Source: Desulfovibrio desulfuricans
GTDB taxonomy: Bacteria; Desulfobacterota; Desulfovibrionia; Desulfovibrionales; Desulfovibrionaceae
NCBI GenBank assembly: GCA_015062205.1
Contig: SUVB01000029.1
Span: forward strand, 1-64,000
Reading direction: 5' to 3'
Length of the DNA stretch: 64,000 nt
The number at the start of each line of letters is the position of its first letter. Positions within the stretch are counted from its first letter, which is position 1. Positions 1 to 9,155 of this stretch are shown piece after piece. A program made the position numbers and the translations under genes. Below the pieces are notes generated by a model. The model saw nothing but the letters and a program-made list of their open reading frames with translations, was not told the DNA's origin and ran no database searches.

Positions 1-890
1 GGCCGGAAGGCGACATTGTGGGCGCGGCCATTGACGCCGTGCTGCCCGCCGAGGCCGCCGCAAGGCTGCGCGCGGGCATGGAGCGGATCAGCGGCAGCGA
101 CAGTTCGGACAGCCTTGAAATATCCGTGCCGCAGGGCGGCGACATGCGCCTGTACCGCGTGTCGCTTTTCCCCCTTGAGGAAAAGAAGGGCGGTCAGGCC
201 GACGCCGAGGTGCGCGGCGGCTGCGTGGGCATCTTCCAGGACATCACGGAGTTCCGCCGCCGCGCCGAGGCTGCCCGTCAGCGGCAGGCCAACAGCGTGG
301 CCGCGCTGGTCCGCGCCATCGAAAGCGTGGACGCCAACCTTGTGGGCCATTCCCTCAAGATGGAGAAAGTGGCGGAACTGCTGGGCGCTTCCATGAATCT
401 GCCGACCGGAGACAGGGAAACCCTGCGGTTTGCGGCGCGCCTTTCCCAGGTGGGCAAGATTTTTGTGCCCCGGGAGCTGCTGACCAAGAAGGGCAAATTG
501 ACGCCGGAGGAACAGGCCGAGGTCAACCGTGCGCCGGAGTATGCTTACGGCATTCTGCGCGACATGCAGTTCAGCCTGCCCGTGCCCGACGCCGTGTACC
601 AGATGGGCGAACGCATGGACGGTTCCGGCCTGCCCCGGGGACTCCGGGGAGAGGAGATAACGCTCAATGCGCGGGTGCTGGCGGTTGTCAATGCGTTTTG
701 CGCCATGGTCAGCGCCCGTTCCTACCGGGCGGGCATGCCGCCGGAGCAGGCCATTGGCCTCTTGCGGGAGGATGCCGGTTTTGACGTGCGGGTGGTGGAG
801 GCCTTGGCGCGGATTCCACAGGCGGCGTTGCGGCGCGCCGTGGATGATGCCGCGAACGCTGCGGAGGGCAGAAGGGGCGGGGACGTCTGA
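1..890 (+). CDS. PAS plus degenerate HD-GYP domain protein, 5' truncated
   Basis: The reading frame is open from base 3 with no stop before the window edge, so the N-terminus is missing. The visible start (PEGDIVGAAIDAV) reads like the beginning of a PAS core, which ends near 'GIFQDITEFRRRAE'; a short helical linker and an HD-GYP-like fold follow. HD-GYP enzymes hydrolyse cyclic-di-GMP using HD, H, HH and D metal ligands. Here the HD doublet reads SQ (RLSQVGK), the next His is Ala (NRAPEYAYGIL), the HH doublet is absent (YQMGERMDGSGLP), the late Asp is lost (VNAFCAMVSARSYR), and GYP is GLP. The fold is recognisable but catalysis is unlikely, so a sensory or binding role is inferred. The stop overlaps the next start by one base (TGATG), implying coupled translation. 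Confidence 0.75.
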   Translation, partial: PEGDIVGAAIDAVLPAEAAARLRAGMERISGSDSSDSLEISVPQGGDMRLYRVSLFPLEEKKGGQADAEVRGGCVGIFQDITEFRRRAEAARQRQANSVAALVRAIESVDANLVGHSLKMEKVAELLGASMNLPTGDRETLRFAARLSQVGKIFVPRELLTKKGKLTPEEQAEVNRAPEYAYGILRDMQFSLPVPDAVYQMGERMDGSGLPRGLRGEEITLNARVLAVVNAFCAMVSARSYRAGMPPEQAIGLLREDAGFDVRVVEALARIPQAALRRAVDDAANAAEGRRGGDV

Positions 891-1945
891 TGTCGGTTGA
901 CGGCACGCCCTCTGTGGAGAAAGCGGCAGCCGGCGTCCGTCATGCGCCGGATGACGAACGTGTGGATGTGGCTGTCAACATCTTCGCCAAGCCCTTTCAG
1001 ACGGCGCTCTCCCTGCTTTCGTTGCTGAAACGCAGCGGCAGACATGTGGGTGCCGTGTGGCTGCAGTACGAGCCCTACGGCTCGCAGTACGACACGGTAA
1101 GTCCCTATACGGTGGCGCAATACCTGCATATGCGGCTGGGCGACCGCTGCCGGGTGTTTCAGCCGGAGCACTGGCTGGACCTCAAGGCGACCGACCCCGG
1201 GCGGCTGGGCGATGCGGCCTATCGCCTGGGCATCCGCTATCAGTGCGCGTTTGAACACAGTCAGAGCCGCAAGCTCTTCCTCATGCACAATGACGTTTTT
1301 GTGCTCAATGATGTGCTGGGGCATATGCTGGACGTCATGGGGGACGCCGTGGCCGTGGGCCAGCTGGGGCAGTGCTGGAACTGCCCGGCGCACCATGCGG
1401 AACTTACGCGGGAAGTCATGGGCCGCGAGCCGTGCGGACCGGAGACCTATCGCGACTTTCGCCCGGATTACGGACAATTGCGCCGCCTTTACGCCCTGGC
1501 GCACGAGCGGGAAATTTTTGTCCGTCCCTACGATCAGGGCTTTGCGGGCATTTTTGACCTCCAGTCCTGGCCCCTGCCGGAATGCCGCGTCAACGAGTGG
1601 GCCTGTCTGCTTGATCTGGAGCGCTCCCGTCCCCTGTGCGCCCCCGAGGGCCCCGTGCTGCCGCCCGGGGCATACCGCCAGTGCGGCCCCATCTGTCTGG
1701 ACATCGGGGTGGAATGGTTCCGGGGCATGCATGCGCGGGGCATGCACGCCCGCCATGTGGACCTGTCCCGCTACATCAGGCACTGGGTCGGCACGGGCAA
1801 GGTGACGGCCCGCCGCTACCTCATGGCCGAAGAGAATGCCCTGAACATTCTGGAAAAGGAACATCCCGAATACTGCGCCTGGCTGCGGGAGACCACGGGC
1901 AGGAAGACCCTGGGCCTCAGCGGCGGGGCGGAGCGGTCGGGCTGA
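890..1945 (+). CDS. glycosyltransferase-like protein of unknown function
   Basis: A soluble 351-residue protein with no signal peptide or membrane segment. The N-terminal part ('VDVAVNIFAKPFQTALSLL' followed by a predicted strand and 'WLQYEPYG') and the later 'LFLMHNDVFVLNDVLGHML' resemble the nucleotide-sugar binding and DxD-like parts of GT-A glycosyltransferases. A conserved-looking Cys/His patch (QLGQCWNCPAHH) lies near residues 160-172. I cannot name a substrate. It begins at an ATG sharing one base with the stop of the upstream PAS/HD-GYP-like gene, so the two are probably co-translated. A stand-alone surface polysaccharide or lipid glycosylation role is inferred only. Confidence 0.6.
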   Translation: MSVDGTPSVEKAAAGVRHAPDDERVDVAVNIFAKPFQTALSLLSLLKRSGRHVGAVWLQYEPYGSQYDTVSPYTVAQYLHMRLGDRCRVFQPEHWLDLKATDPGRLGDAAYRLGIRYQCAFEHSQSRKLFLMHNDVFVLNDVLGHMLDVMGDAVAVGQLGQCWNCPAHHAELTREVMGREPCGPETYRDFRPDYGQLRRLYALAHEREIFVRPYDQGFAGIFDLQSWPLPECRVNEWACLLDLERSRPLCAPEGPVLPPGAYRQCGPICLDIGVEWFRGMHARGMHARHVDLSRYIRHWVGTGKVTARRYLMAEENALNILEKEHPEYCAWLRETTGRKTLGLSGGAERSG

Positions 1946-2057
1946 ACGTCCAACGCGGGCGTTCCCGCGCCGTTTCGCGGACATCTGCGTCAAAAGCCCG
2001 GGCACGGCCTCCGGGCCGCATCCCGGGCCGCGGGCGCAGAACGGATTTCGGCCCGTA

Positions 2058-2696
2058 TCAGCCCGCGCCGTTGCCCTGCGGCATCCTCGCCGCGGCATCG
2101 ACGCCGTCGGCCTCGTTTTCGGCTGCTCCGGCGATTTCCAGCAGCGCGCACCACAGCGTGTCCATGCCCAGGCGGTTGCTGGACGACGTGACAACGGGGC
2201 GCACGCCGAGCAGATCCTGCCAGTCTTTCTGCCGGGCTGCCCGTTCGCGCTGGTTGCACTTGTCGGCCTTGGTCAGGATGGGCAGCAGGGGCAGGCCGTG
2301 TCCGCGCGCGAAGGCGGCCAGGTTCTTGTCCAGCTGCTGCGGGGGCAGGCGGCTGTCCAGCAGCAGGGCCAGAGCTCTGAGGCCGGGGCATTCCGTCAGG
2401 TAGCGCTCCAGCAGGCGCGCCCATTTTTCCCGCTCGGCATGGCCGGCGCGGGCGTAGCCGTAGCCGGGCAGATCCACCAGATAAAAGCCGTGCGGCTCCA
2501 CGCGGTAAAAATTGACCGAGCGCGTCTTGCCCGGCGTGGCGCTGACCTTGGCCAGCTTTCTGCGTCCGGCCAGCGCGTTGATTAAGGAAGACTTGCCCAC
2601 GTTGGAGCGCCCGGCGAGGGCTATCTGCGTTTCATGCCGCGTCGGGAGCTGGTCGAGCGTGTACGCGGTGGTCTCGAGGACAAGGCTGACGGGCAT
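2058..2696 (-). CDS. ysxC: ribosome biogenesis GTPase YsxC/EngB
   Basis: A 212-residue GTPase of the YihA/YsxC family, which acts in late assembly of the large ribosomal subunit. Motifs are in order: G1 GRSNVGKS (29-36), a switch-region TPGKT, G3 DLPGYG, G4 TKAD and a G5-like SSS. The start [10 protein letters not shown] is chosen because a GAGG Shine-Dalgarno sits seven bases upstream and it matches the usual family N-terminus; a longer frame begins at 2828 but its first 44 residues look non-coding. The gene is divergent from efp. The C-terminal ~20 residues after the last GTPase helix are acidic and Ala-rich. Confidence 0.93.
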   Translation of the reverse strand: MPVSLVLETTAYTLDQLPTRHETQIALAGRSNVGKSSLINALAGRRKLAKVSATPGKTRSVNFYRVEPHGFYLVDLPGYGYARAGHAEREKWARLLERYLTECPGLRALALLLDSRLPPQQLDKNLAAFARGHGLPLLPILTKADKCNQRERAARQKDWQDLLGVRPVVTSSSNRLGMDTLWCALLEIAGAAENEADGVDAAARMPQGNGAG

Positions 2697-2728
2697 AACA
2701 ACCTCATGCAGCGCTGCGCTGTTGCGGC

Positions 2729-2757
2729 TTGACAACACAGCAAATGTTAGAGAATAT
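2729..2757 (+). promoter_or_regulatory. candidate sigma-70 promoter for efp
   Basis: TTGACA at 2729-2734, a 17-base spacer, then GAATAT at 2752-2757 (3 of 6 matches to TATAAT). It lies in the divergent ysxC/efp gap and points toward efp. The -35 is perfect but the -10 is weak, so confidence is modest. Confidence 0.4.
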
Positions 2758-2884
2758 CTCAAATTCAGGCTGCATCTACAGCCCGGGAAACTTCCGTACA
2801 AGGTAGCCGCTCTTGCCGACATTGGCAAATGACCGGCTTTTTCGCGGCATCCGCCGCTATGGCGGCGACACGCAGGAGGAACGC

Positions 2885-3442
2885 ATGTATTCTACCACCG
2901 ATTTTCGCAAGGGCCTGAAAATCGAAGTTGAGGGCACGCCCTACGAAATTGTGGATTTTCAACACTTCAAGCCCGGCAAGGGCGGCGCCATGGTGCGCAC
3001 CAAACTGCGCAACATTCTCACCGGGCGCATGCAGGACATCACGTTCCGCTCCGGCGACAAGGTGGGCAAACCCGACCTGGAAACGCGCGACATGCAGTAC
3101 CTGTACCGCCAGGATGACGACCTCATCTTCATGGATATGACCACCTACGAGCAGATGCAGATGCCCACGGCGGCCACCGGCGGCAAGGAGGGCTTCCTCA
3201 AGGACGGGCAGGAATGCCGTGTGCTCCTGTACAAGGGCAATCCGCTGGATATCGACATTCCCCTGAGTCTCGTGCTTGAAGTGATCGAAACCGAACCCGG
3301 CGCCAAGGGCGACACGGTGAGCAACGTCACCAAGGCCGCCAAGCTGGAAACCGGCATCACTGTCCAGGTGCCCATTTTTGTCAACCAGGGGGACCGCATC
3401 AAGGTTGACACGCGCACCAAGGAATATCTGGGCCGGGAATAG
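2885..3442 (+). CDS. efp: translation elongation factor P
   Basis: A 185-residue EF-P, which enters the ribosomal E site and relieves stalling at polyproline stretches. All three OB/KOW-like domains appear present: the N-terminal domain carries the loop PGKGGA with the potentially modified lysine at residue 32, and the C-terminal domain ends in the typical '[12 protein letters not shown]'. The start is fixed by a strong AGGAGG six bases upstream. Several neighbours are proline-rich (the FtsK linker, the 13.4 kb lipoprotein, the M23 protein at 41.6 kb), consistent with a need for EF-P. The ftsK frame opens immediately after its stop. Confidence 0.97.
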   Translation: MYSTTDFRKGLKIEVEGTPYEIVDFQHFKPGKGGAMVRTKLRNILTGRMQDITFRSGDKVGKPDLETRDMQYLYRQDDDLIFMDMTTYEQMQMPTAATGGKEGFLKDGQECRVLLYKGNPLDIDIPLSLVLEVIETEPGAKGDTVSNVTKAAKLETGITVQVPIFVNQGDRIKVDTRTKEYLGRE

Positions 3443-3517
3443 GCGGGGGAGGGTAGCGCCACGGACGCCCCCAGATTCGGCCGCGAGTTTCTCGGCCTGT
3501 TCCTGCTCTTCTGGGCC

Positions 3518-5980
3518 TTGCTGCTCCTGCTCAGCCTGCTCAGCTTCAGCGCCGAAGACCCCAGTCTCAACCATGTGGTCAGCGGCACGGCGGCAGTACG
3601 GAACAAGGCTGGCTTGTTCGGCGCGTACACTGCAGGTTTTCTCAATGATGTCTTCGGGGTGGCCGCCTTCCTCTGCCCGCTGATTTTCGGCGCGCTGGGG
3701 GCGGCCTATGTTTCCCCTTCCTACAGTCTGCACTGGGCGCGCTGGGCGGGCTTCTTCCTGCTGACCGTCTGCCTGCTCGTCATCGCCTCCGCCTTTGACC
3801 TGACGCTGGGCGATTTGTGGGGCGGCGGCATGGTGGGCAACGCCCTGCACGGCAATGCCCGAAAGTATCTCAGCCCCGGCGGATCCGCCCTTCTCTGGAT
3901 ATTTGTGGCTCTGGTGGGCACGCAGCTGGCGTGCAACATCTCCTGGTTCGGTCTGGCCGGAAGGTTCGGGCGGTGGGTGAAGGCCCGCCTGCCCCTCGGA
4001 ACCGCCATCGGGGGGCAGGAGCATGACGCCGACGCGGTTGCTGCAAACGCCGCGTCAGACGCCTCCGCTGCCGGAGCCGCTCCTGCCGGGTCGGTTGCGG
4101 CGCGGCTGCGTAGGCTGCTGACGCCGTCCGCGGACTTCTGGACCCGCTGGCGCGACCGCCTAGGCAACATCCGCCCTGCGGCCGACCCCCTGCCGGATGT
4201 GTATGCGGAAGGCGCGGCCCGGCCGGACGATGCGGCAGAGGCGGGCGCGCCTTCTTCACAGCCCGGCGGGGCACGCGCGCCGGAAACGGATGCGGATGAC
4301 CCCTTTGCCGTCGCCGAGGATTGCGACGGCCGCCCGATTTCTCCTGACGCGGAGCGGGCAGAGCGGGAGGAGCCGGAACCCGGGGCTGCGGCCCGGCCGG
4401 AACGCAACGCGGGGCCGGAGGCGGCAGCGGCCTCTCCGGCGGAAGGCGCGCCGTCGACGGCAGGGGAAAGGCCCGCGCCGTCCCGCACGTCGGGCGCTGC
4501 TGCGCCCGCTGCGCAGGGCAGGGGCGGGAACGGCGGTCTGTTCCGCCGCAAGGCCCCCATCCCCCTGCCGAGTCTGGATTTGCTCTCGCCGCCGCCCAAA
4601 AACGCCGGAACCGTCAATAGGGGCGAATTTGAGGCCAGAGGCCGCGCGCTCATGGCCTGCCTGCGCGATTTTGACATCCAGAGCGAGCTGGTGCACATCA
4701 CGCCCGGGCCGGTGGTCACCATGTTTGAGGTGCGCCCCGCGCCCGGCATTCGCGTGAACCGCATCGCCAATTTGAGCGACGACCTCGCCCTGGCGCTCAA
4801 GGCTGTGGCCGTGCGCATTCAGGCCCCCATCCCCGGCACGGACACCGTGGGCATCGAGATTCCCAACGAGCGCCGCGAAACCGTGAATTTCCGAGAACTG
4901 GCGGCCTCCGAAGCTTTTCGCAAGGGCTGCGGGCCACTGACCATGATTCTGGGCAAGGACATTGCCGGCAAGCCCTTTATGGCCGATTTGACGCGCATGC
5001 CGCATCTGCTGGTGGCGGGCGCCACCGGCGCGGGCAAGAGCGTGTGCCTCAACGGCATCCTGGTGAGCCTGCTGTACCGCACGCAACCCTCGGATCTCCA
5101 GCTTCTGCTGGTGGACCCCAAGCGTATTGAAATGGCCGTCTACGCCGACGAGCCGCATCTTGTGCACCCCGTGGTGACGGAGATGAACGAGGCCAAGAAC
5201 GCGCTGGACTGGGCCGTGCATGAGATGGATCGACGCTATGAGGCCATGGCCCGTCTGGGCGTGCGCAATGTGGCGGGCTTCAACCAGAAGCTGGCGACCT
5301 ACAAGAGCGACCTGCCGCCCGACCTCGCAGACCTTGAGCCGCTGCCGTATCTTGTCATCGTCATTGACGAGTTGGCGGACCTGATGATGACGGCCGCCCG
5401 CGAGGTGGAAACCAGCATCGTGCGGCTGGCGCAGCTGGCGCGCGCGGCGGGCATCCACATGATTCTGGCCACGCAGCGTCCCAGCGTGGATGTGGTGACG
5501 GGCCTGATCAAGGCCAATTTCCCCTGCCGCATATCATTTCAGGTCACTTCCAAGCATGACTCGCGCACCATTCTGGACCAGGTGGGCGCGGAGCATCTGC
5601 TCGGCCGGGGCGACATGCTGTACAAGCCCAGCGGCGGGCGTCTGCAGCGCCTGCACGGGCCTTTCCTCAGCGATGAGGAGGTGCAGGCCGTGGTTGCGCA
5701 CTGGAAGCGCCACCTGAGCCCCTCCTACAAGGTGGACTTTGCCCAGTGGGGGCTGGATGCCGCCACGGGCGGCGGTTCCGGCGGCGGCGACGCCGCGCAG
5801 GACCCGCTGTACCCCGAAGTGCAGGCCTTTGTGAGCGACCAGGGGCGCGCCTCCATCTCGCTGGTGCAACGCCGTTTCAAGATCGGCTTCAACCGCGCCG
5901 CACGGCTGGTGGAGCAGCTGGAGCACGACGGCATCATCGGCCCGGCAGACGGCAGCAAGCCCCGTCCTGTGGTGCGGTAG
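3518..5980 (+). CDS. ftsK: DNA translocase FtsK/SpoIIIE
   Basis: A septal DNA pump that clears and resolves chromosomes at division. From the TTG at 3518 the protein is 820 residues: an N-terminal multi-helix membrane region (to about residue 150), an Ala/Pro/Glu-rich disordered linker (about 170-350), the FtsK alpha/beta motor with Walker A GATGAGKS (about 501-508) and Walker B LVIVIDELADL (about 611-621), and a C-terminal gamma winged helix (ASISLVQRRFKIGFNRAARL) that reads KOPS-type sites. The TTG start would cut the first membrane helix in half. The frame is open back to 3443 without ATG, GTG or TTG, and an ACG at 3461 sits seven bases after GGGGGAGGG, so the true start may be ACG 3461, adding 19 residues. 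Confidence 0.93.
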   Translation: MLLLLSLLSFSAEDPSLNHVVSGTAAVRNKAGLFGAYTAGFLNDVFGVAAFLCPLIFGALGAAYVSPSYSLHWARWAGFFLLTVCLLVIASAFDLTLGDLWGGGMVGNALHGNARKYLSPGGSALLWIFVALVGTQLACNISWFGLAGRFGRWVKARLPLGTAIGGQEHDADAVAANAASDASAAGAAPAGSVAARLRRLLTPSADFWTRWRDRLGNIRPAADPLPDVYAEGAARPDDAAEAGAPSSQPGGARAPETDADDPFAVAEDCDGRPISPDAERAEREEPEPGAAARPERNAGPEAAAASPAEGAPSTAGERPAPSRTSGAAAPAAQGRGGNGGLFRRKAPIPLPSLDLLSPPPKNAGTVNRGEFEARGRALMACLRDFDIQSELVHITPGPVVTMFEVRPAPGIRVNRIANLSDDLALALKAVAVRIQAPIPGTDTVGIEIPNERRETVNFRELAASEAFRKGCGPLTMILGKDIAGKPFMADLTRMPHLLVAGATGAGKSVCLNGILVSLLYRTQPSDLQLLLVDPKRIEMAVYADEPHLVHPVVTEMNEAKNALDWAVHEMDRRYEAMARLGVRNVAGFNQKLATYKSDLPPDLADLEPLPYLVIVIDELADLMMTAAREVETSIVRLAQLARAAGIHMILATQRPSVDVVTGLIKANFPCRISFQVTSKHDSRTILDQVGAEHLLGRGDMLYKPSGGRLQRLHGPFLSDEEVQAVVAHWKRHLSPSYKVDFAQWGLDAATGGGSGGGDAAQDPLYPEVQAFVSDQGRASISLVQRRFKIGFNRAARLVEQLEHDGIIGPADGSKPRPVVR

Positions 5981-6076
5981 CCCCGCAAGTATTCCCTTCC
6001 CCCCGGCGGAAAAACTCCGTACACTGCGTCCGCGCGGGCGGCATGCCCGCCGCGCGCCGTCCCTGAACGGCACGGC

Positions 6077-6097
6077 GGCCCGCCATCGCGGCGGGCC
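6077..6097. other. GC-rich hairpin downstream of ftsK
   Basis: GGCCCGCC at 6077-6084 pairs with GGCGGGCC at 6090-6097 across a five-base loop. No T-run follows, so it may be a weak terminator or an mRNA end structure between ftsK and lolA. Confidence 0.35.
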
Positions 6098-6144
6098 TGT
6101 CAACAACGGCAGCAAAACTGTGCGGCCCCGGCCGCGGAGGTTGT

Positions 6145-6813
6145 ATGCGTACATTCGGCATTCCGGCCCTTGCGCTGGGCATTCTCTGCTGCGCCGTGGC
6201 CGCCCGTGCGGCGGACATGGCCCCCCTTATTCAGGCGCGCTACGATGTGCTGCGCTCCTTTTCCGCCTCCTTCGAACAGACGCTGACCCATAAGGAAAGC
6301 GGTTCCAGAGAAAAACGGCAGGGGACGCTGCTGTTCCGGAAGCCGCTGCTCATCCGCTGGCAGACGGAAAAGCCCCATGAAGAGACGCTGGTGGTGACTG
6401 CCAAGGAAATTTGGGACTATCTGCCGGACGAGGAGGTGGCCTACCGCTACCCCCTGGACCTTGTGCGCGATTCGCGCAGCATCATCCAGGTCGTCACCGG
6501 GCAGGCGGCCCTGACCAAGGATTTTGACGTCAAGGACGAGGGGCGGGAGAACGGTCTCGTCAGGCTGCGCCTGTATCCCAAGGAACCGGCCCCGCAGATG
6601 GTGGAAGCCGAACTGTGGGTGGAGCCCGCCACCGGCTACATCCGCCGCGCGCGCATTGTGGATTTTTACGGCAACAGCAATGACGTGCGTTTCACCGCCT
6701 TCCGGCCGGACGCCCCGCTGCAGGCGACGGACTTCACCTTCAGGGCTCCCAAGGGTGTGGAGGTGGAAGACCGCATCGACAGCAAGGTGCAGGAGCGGGA
6801 ACTGTTCAGGTAG
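6145..6813 (+). CDS. lolA: outer membrane lipoprotein carrier protein LolA
   Basis: A periplasmic chaperone that carries lipoproteins from LolCDE to the outer membrane. The 222-residue product has a cleavable signal peptide (MRTFGIPALALGILCCAVAARA, cut near AARA-AD) and the LolA-type half-barrel: 'FSASFEQTL', the repeated strands around 'GTLLFRKPLLIRWQTEKP', 'WDYLPDEEVAYRY' and 'DFTFRAPKGVEVED'. An AGG stands upstream of the ATG. Its presence agrees with lipoprotein genes elsewhere in the window (bamD, the 13.4 kb protein, the 35.3 kb protein, the His-rich one at 45.9 kb). It follows ftsK on the same strand with a 164-base gap. Confidence 0.92.
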   Translation: MRTFGIPALALGILCCAVAARAADMAPLIQARYDVLRSFSASFEQTLTHKESGSREKRQGTLLFRKPLLIRWQTEKPHEETLVVTAKEIWDYLPDEEVAYRYPLDLVRDSRSIIQVVTGQAALTKDFDVKDEGRENGLVRLRLYPKEPAPQMVEAELWVEPATGYIRRARIVDFYGNSNDVRFTAFRPDAPLQATDFTFRAPKGVEVEDRIDSKVQERELFR

Positions 6814-7000
6814 GGGCGCGTCCGCGCGTTGCCCGCAACAAATCGGCGTGCGTGCGGCGGGCGCGCCGCCTCCGCCGCAGCGCCGCAGGGGAGGGAGCCT
6901 CCCCCGGCGCGCCCCGGAGGAACAGGCAAACATTTGCGAGAAACGGGCTAGCCCGCCGCAGCGCAAGGCCCTACCATGCACAGGGCATACGCTGCATGTC

Positions 7001-7022
7001 CCCGGCGGCCTGAGCCGCCGGG
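7001..7022. other. perfect 9-bp hairpin between lolA and flavodoxin gene
   Basis: CCCGGCGGC pairs with GCCGCCGGG over a CTGA loop, 39 bases before the flavodoxin start. The 248-base gap around it holds no ORF I can support. There is no T-run, so it is either a Rho-type or weak end for lolA or a 5' leader structure of the next gene. Confidence 0.35.
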
Positions 7023-7061
7023 CGGGCAGCGTGAACGGCATTCGGCCCAAGGAGGACAAGC

Positions 7062-7541
7062 ATGAGCACGAAACTGGTCGCCTATTTTTCCGCAAGCGGC
7101 GTCACCGCCAGGGTGGCGAAGACCCTGGCCGAAGCCGCAGAGGCCGACATCTACGAGATCCGGCCCGAAACACCCTACACTCCGGCGGATCTGGACTGGC
7201 AGGACAAGCAGTCCCGCAGTTCCGTGGAAATGCGCGACAAGCGTTCGCGCCCCGCTCTTGCGGACGCCGGCGCGCCCGTGAACGGGCATGATGTCGTTTT
7301 TCTCGGCTTTCCCATCTGGTGGTATGTGGCCCCCACCATCATCAACACGTTTCTGGAAGCGTACGATTTCTCCGGCAAGACTGTCATTCTTTTCGCCACG
7401 TCCGGCGGAAGCGGTTTCGGCAAGGCCGTGGAAGGCCTGCAGCCCAGCGCGCCCGGCGCGCACTTCAGGGAAGGCAGGGTGTTTCGCGGCACGGTGACGC
7501 GGGAGGAACTCAAACAGTGGGCCGACAGCCTCGGCCTGTAG
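7062..7541 (+). CDS. flavodoxin family protein
   Basis: A 159-residue flavodoxin-like protein. It has the phosphate-binding N-terminus 'LVAYFSASGVTARVAKTLAEA' (FMN phosphate loop), 'VVFLGFPIWWYVAPTIINTFL' (aromatic residues that stack on the isoalloxazine ring) and 'ILFATSGGSGFGKAV' (third FMN loop). This pattern fits the NAD(P)H-dependent flavodoxin_4 group rather than classical electron-transfer flavodoxins. AAGGAGG lies six bases before the ATG. It stands alone and converges on the M23 gene; a shared terminator separates them. The physiological partner is not evident. Confidence 0.85.
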   Translation: MSTKLVAYFSASGVTARVAKTLAEAAEADIYEIRPETPYTPADLDWQDKQSRSSVEMRDKRSRPALADAGAPVNGHDVVFLGFPIWWYVAPTIINTFLEAYDFSGKTVILFATSGGSGFGKAVEGLQPSAPGAHFREGRVFRGTVTREELKQWADSLGL

Positions 7542-7624
7542 GGCTCCCGGGGCGGCGGCAGCCTGAACCGCCCGGCAGGAGGTCCGCCGTCGCAGCGTTG
7601 CGGCAGCAGATCGCCGACACTACC

Positions 7625-7651
7625 AAAAGGCCGCCCATTGGGCGGCCTTTT
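7625..7651. terminator. bidirectional rho-independent terminator
   Basis: AAAAGGCCGCCC pairs perfectly with GGGCGGCCTTTT. It serves the plus-strand flavodoxin gene and, by symmetry, the convergent minus-strand M23 gene. Confidence 0.85.
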
Positions 7652-7685
7652 GCCTTGTTTCTGGGGGGGGCGCCGAACGCGCGCC

Positions 7686-9014
7686 TTACTGCTGCGTCAT
7701 GGAGGCGTCCAGCCGCCCGGTGATGTTGTCGCGTATCCATTTGGGGTCCAGCCATTCGATGGGGGTCACTTCCACGCCGCCGACCAGAATGCCGAAATGC
7801 AGATGGTCGCCGAAGGCCAGGCCCGTGCTTCCGGTGTGGGCGATAATCTGGCCCTTCTGCACCACGTCGCCCGGCTTGATCAGAATGTCGTTGAGGTGGG
7901 CGTAGAGCGACATAAGCCCCAGGCCGTGGTCGATGACGACCAGGTTGCCGTAGATGCCCATATCCCCGCAAAAGACGACGCGACCGCTGTTGGCGGCGGG
8001 AACTTCGGCATTGCGGACCGAGGCGAGGTCCAAGCCGAGATGGAAGGACTCGCCCACCTGCTTGCCCTGGTAGCTGAAAAAGCGGTGGTCGCCGTAACCG
8101 GCGCGCGGGGCCGAGCGGGGCAGGCGCATAAAGGCGCCGTTCCACAGCATGCCGGCCGCCGTGTCGCGCCCGATCTCGCGCAGCCTTTGTGCATTGGCGG
8201 CGCGCACAGTGTTGTTGATGTGCAGGTAGCAGTCCAGCGGGGTGGTGGTGTCCGGGGCGAGGTGGTGCAGCTTGCCTTCCACCGCCTGCAGAAAGTTGTC
8301 CGTCACCTGGATGCTGTCGCTCCTGAAATTGCGCTCAAAGGCCATGATGGTCAGGCGGTTTTTGGCCACGTTGCCGGCCAGATCTCTGGCGGTGATTTCG
8401 ACGCTGTTCTTGAAGTCGCGCGCCGTCATGGTGTAGGGGAAGGGGAAAAAGCAGACGTAGCTGCCGTCCTTCTGCAGATGCCCCGGCACAAAATACCCCG
8501 CCACAATCACGCCGGAGTCGCTCACGTCTTCGTCGACGGTGTAGCGCACAACGGCCGCGCCGCCCCGGCGCACGTTGGGGGGCAGCGTCCTGACGGAGAT
8601 GCGCGGCGGCTGCGTGTCCAGACGCATGGGCAGCTGCAGGGTGCGGGTGTTGCCCTGGCCGAAGCCGGCGAGAGAGCCGTCGGTGGCGCGAATTTCCAGC
8701 TCAAAGGCGCCTTCGCGCAGGTTGGCCTCCTTCATGGGGACCTCCACCTCGCGTTCCGGCAGGTATTCATCAAAATGCTTGCGGAAAATCACATTGAGGG
8801 TGTTGTTCTTGCGCACGCCCACCGTGACGGCGCGTATGCCCGAAGGATCCTGCATGCGAATCTTGAGGACGCTTGCCGGGGAGAGCCTGCCCGTGTTGGG
8901 CGTCACCACGACGGAGGGGCCGTCCAGATCCTTGAAAAAGGTATATCCGCCCAGCAGGAGAACAGCGACGACAAAAACACCCAAGACAGAGGAAAAAAAA
9001 CTTCTTTTCCGCAT
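7686..9014 (-). CDS. M23 family metallopeptidase, membrane-anchored
   Basis: A 442-residue cell-wall endopeptidase. One N-terminal membrane helix (about residues 8-26) anchors a long periplasmic region of beta-rich, Ig-like character (30-270). A LytM/M23 domain follows, with all zinc and catalytic residues: H325 and D329 in FHLGLD, H372 in YAHL, and HLH at 404-406. It should therefore be active, unlike the EnvC/NlpD-type degenerate LytM regulators. A GAGGAG stands nine bases upstream of the ATG. It is divergent from pcm and convergent with the flavodoxin gene. Confidence 0.9.
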   Translation of the reverse strand: MRKRSFFSSVLGVFVVAVLLLGGYTFFKDLDGPSVVVTPNTGRLSPASVLKIRMQDPSGIRAVTVGVRKNNTLNVIFRKHFDEYLPEREVEVPMKEANLREGAFELEIRATDGSLAGFGQGNTRTLQLPMRLDTQPPRISVRTLPPNVRRGGAAVVRYTVDEDVSDSGVIVAGYFVPGHLQKDGSYVCFFPFPYTMTARDFKNSVEITARDLAGNVAKNRLTIMAFERNFRSDSIQVTDNFLQAVEGKLHHLAPDTTTPLDCYLHINNTVRAANAQRLREIGRDTAAGMLWNGAFMRLPRSAPRAGYGDHRFFSYQGKQVGESFHLGLDLASVRNAEVPAANSGRVVFCGDMGIYGNLVVIDHGLGLMSLYAHLNDILIKPGDVVQKGQIIAHTGSTGLAFGDHLHFGILVGGVEVTPIEWLDPKWIRDNITGRLDASMTQQ

Positions 9015-9155
9015 TCGCGACTACTCCTCAACGCATAGTCTAGGCAGGCTCGCACAAAGCCGGGCAAGTTTCAAGGAAAAGTCGGACGGGGCATGCCCGG
9101 GCATCGGCGCGCAACATTGACTTGAGCGGCGAAATCTGTTTTTTCTTCCGCAAGT

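Noticed and set aside
722..2194. Minus-strand frame of 490 residues
   Set aside because: Overlaps three supported genes and lacks any motif or ribosome site.
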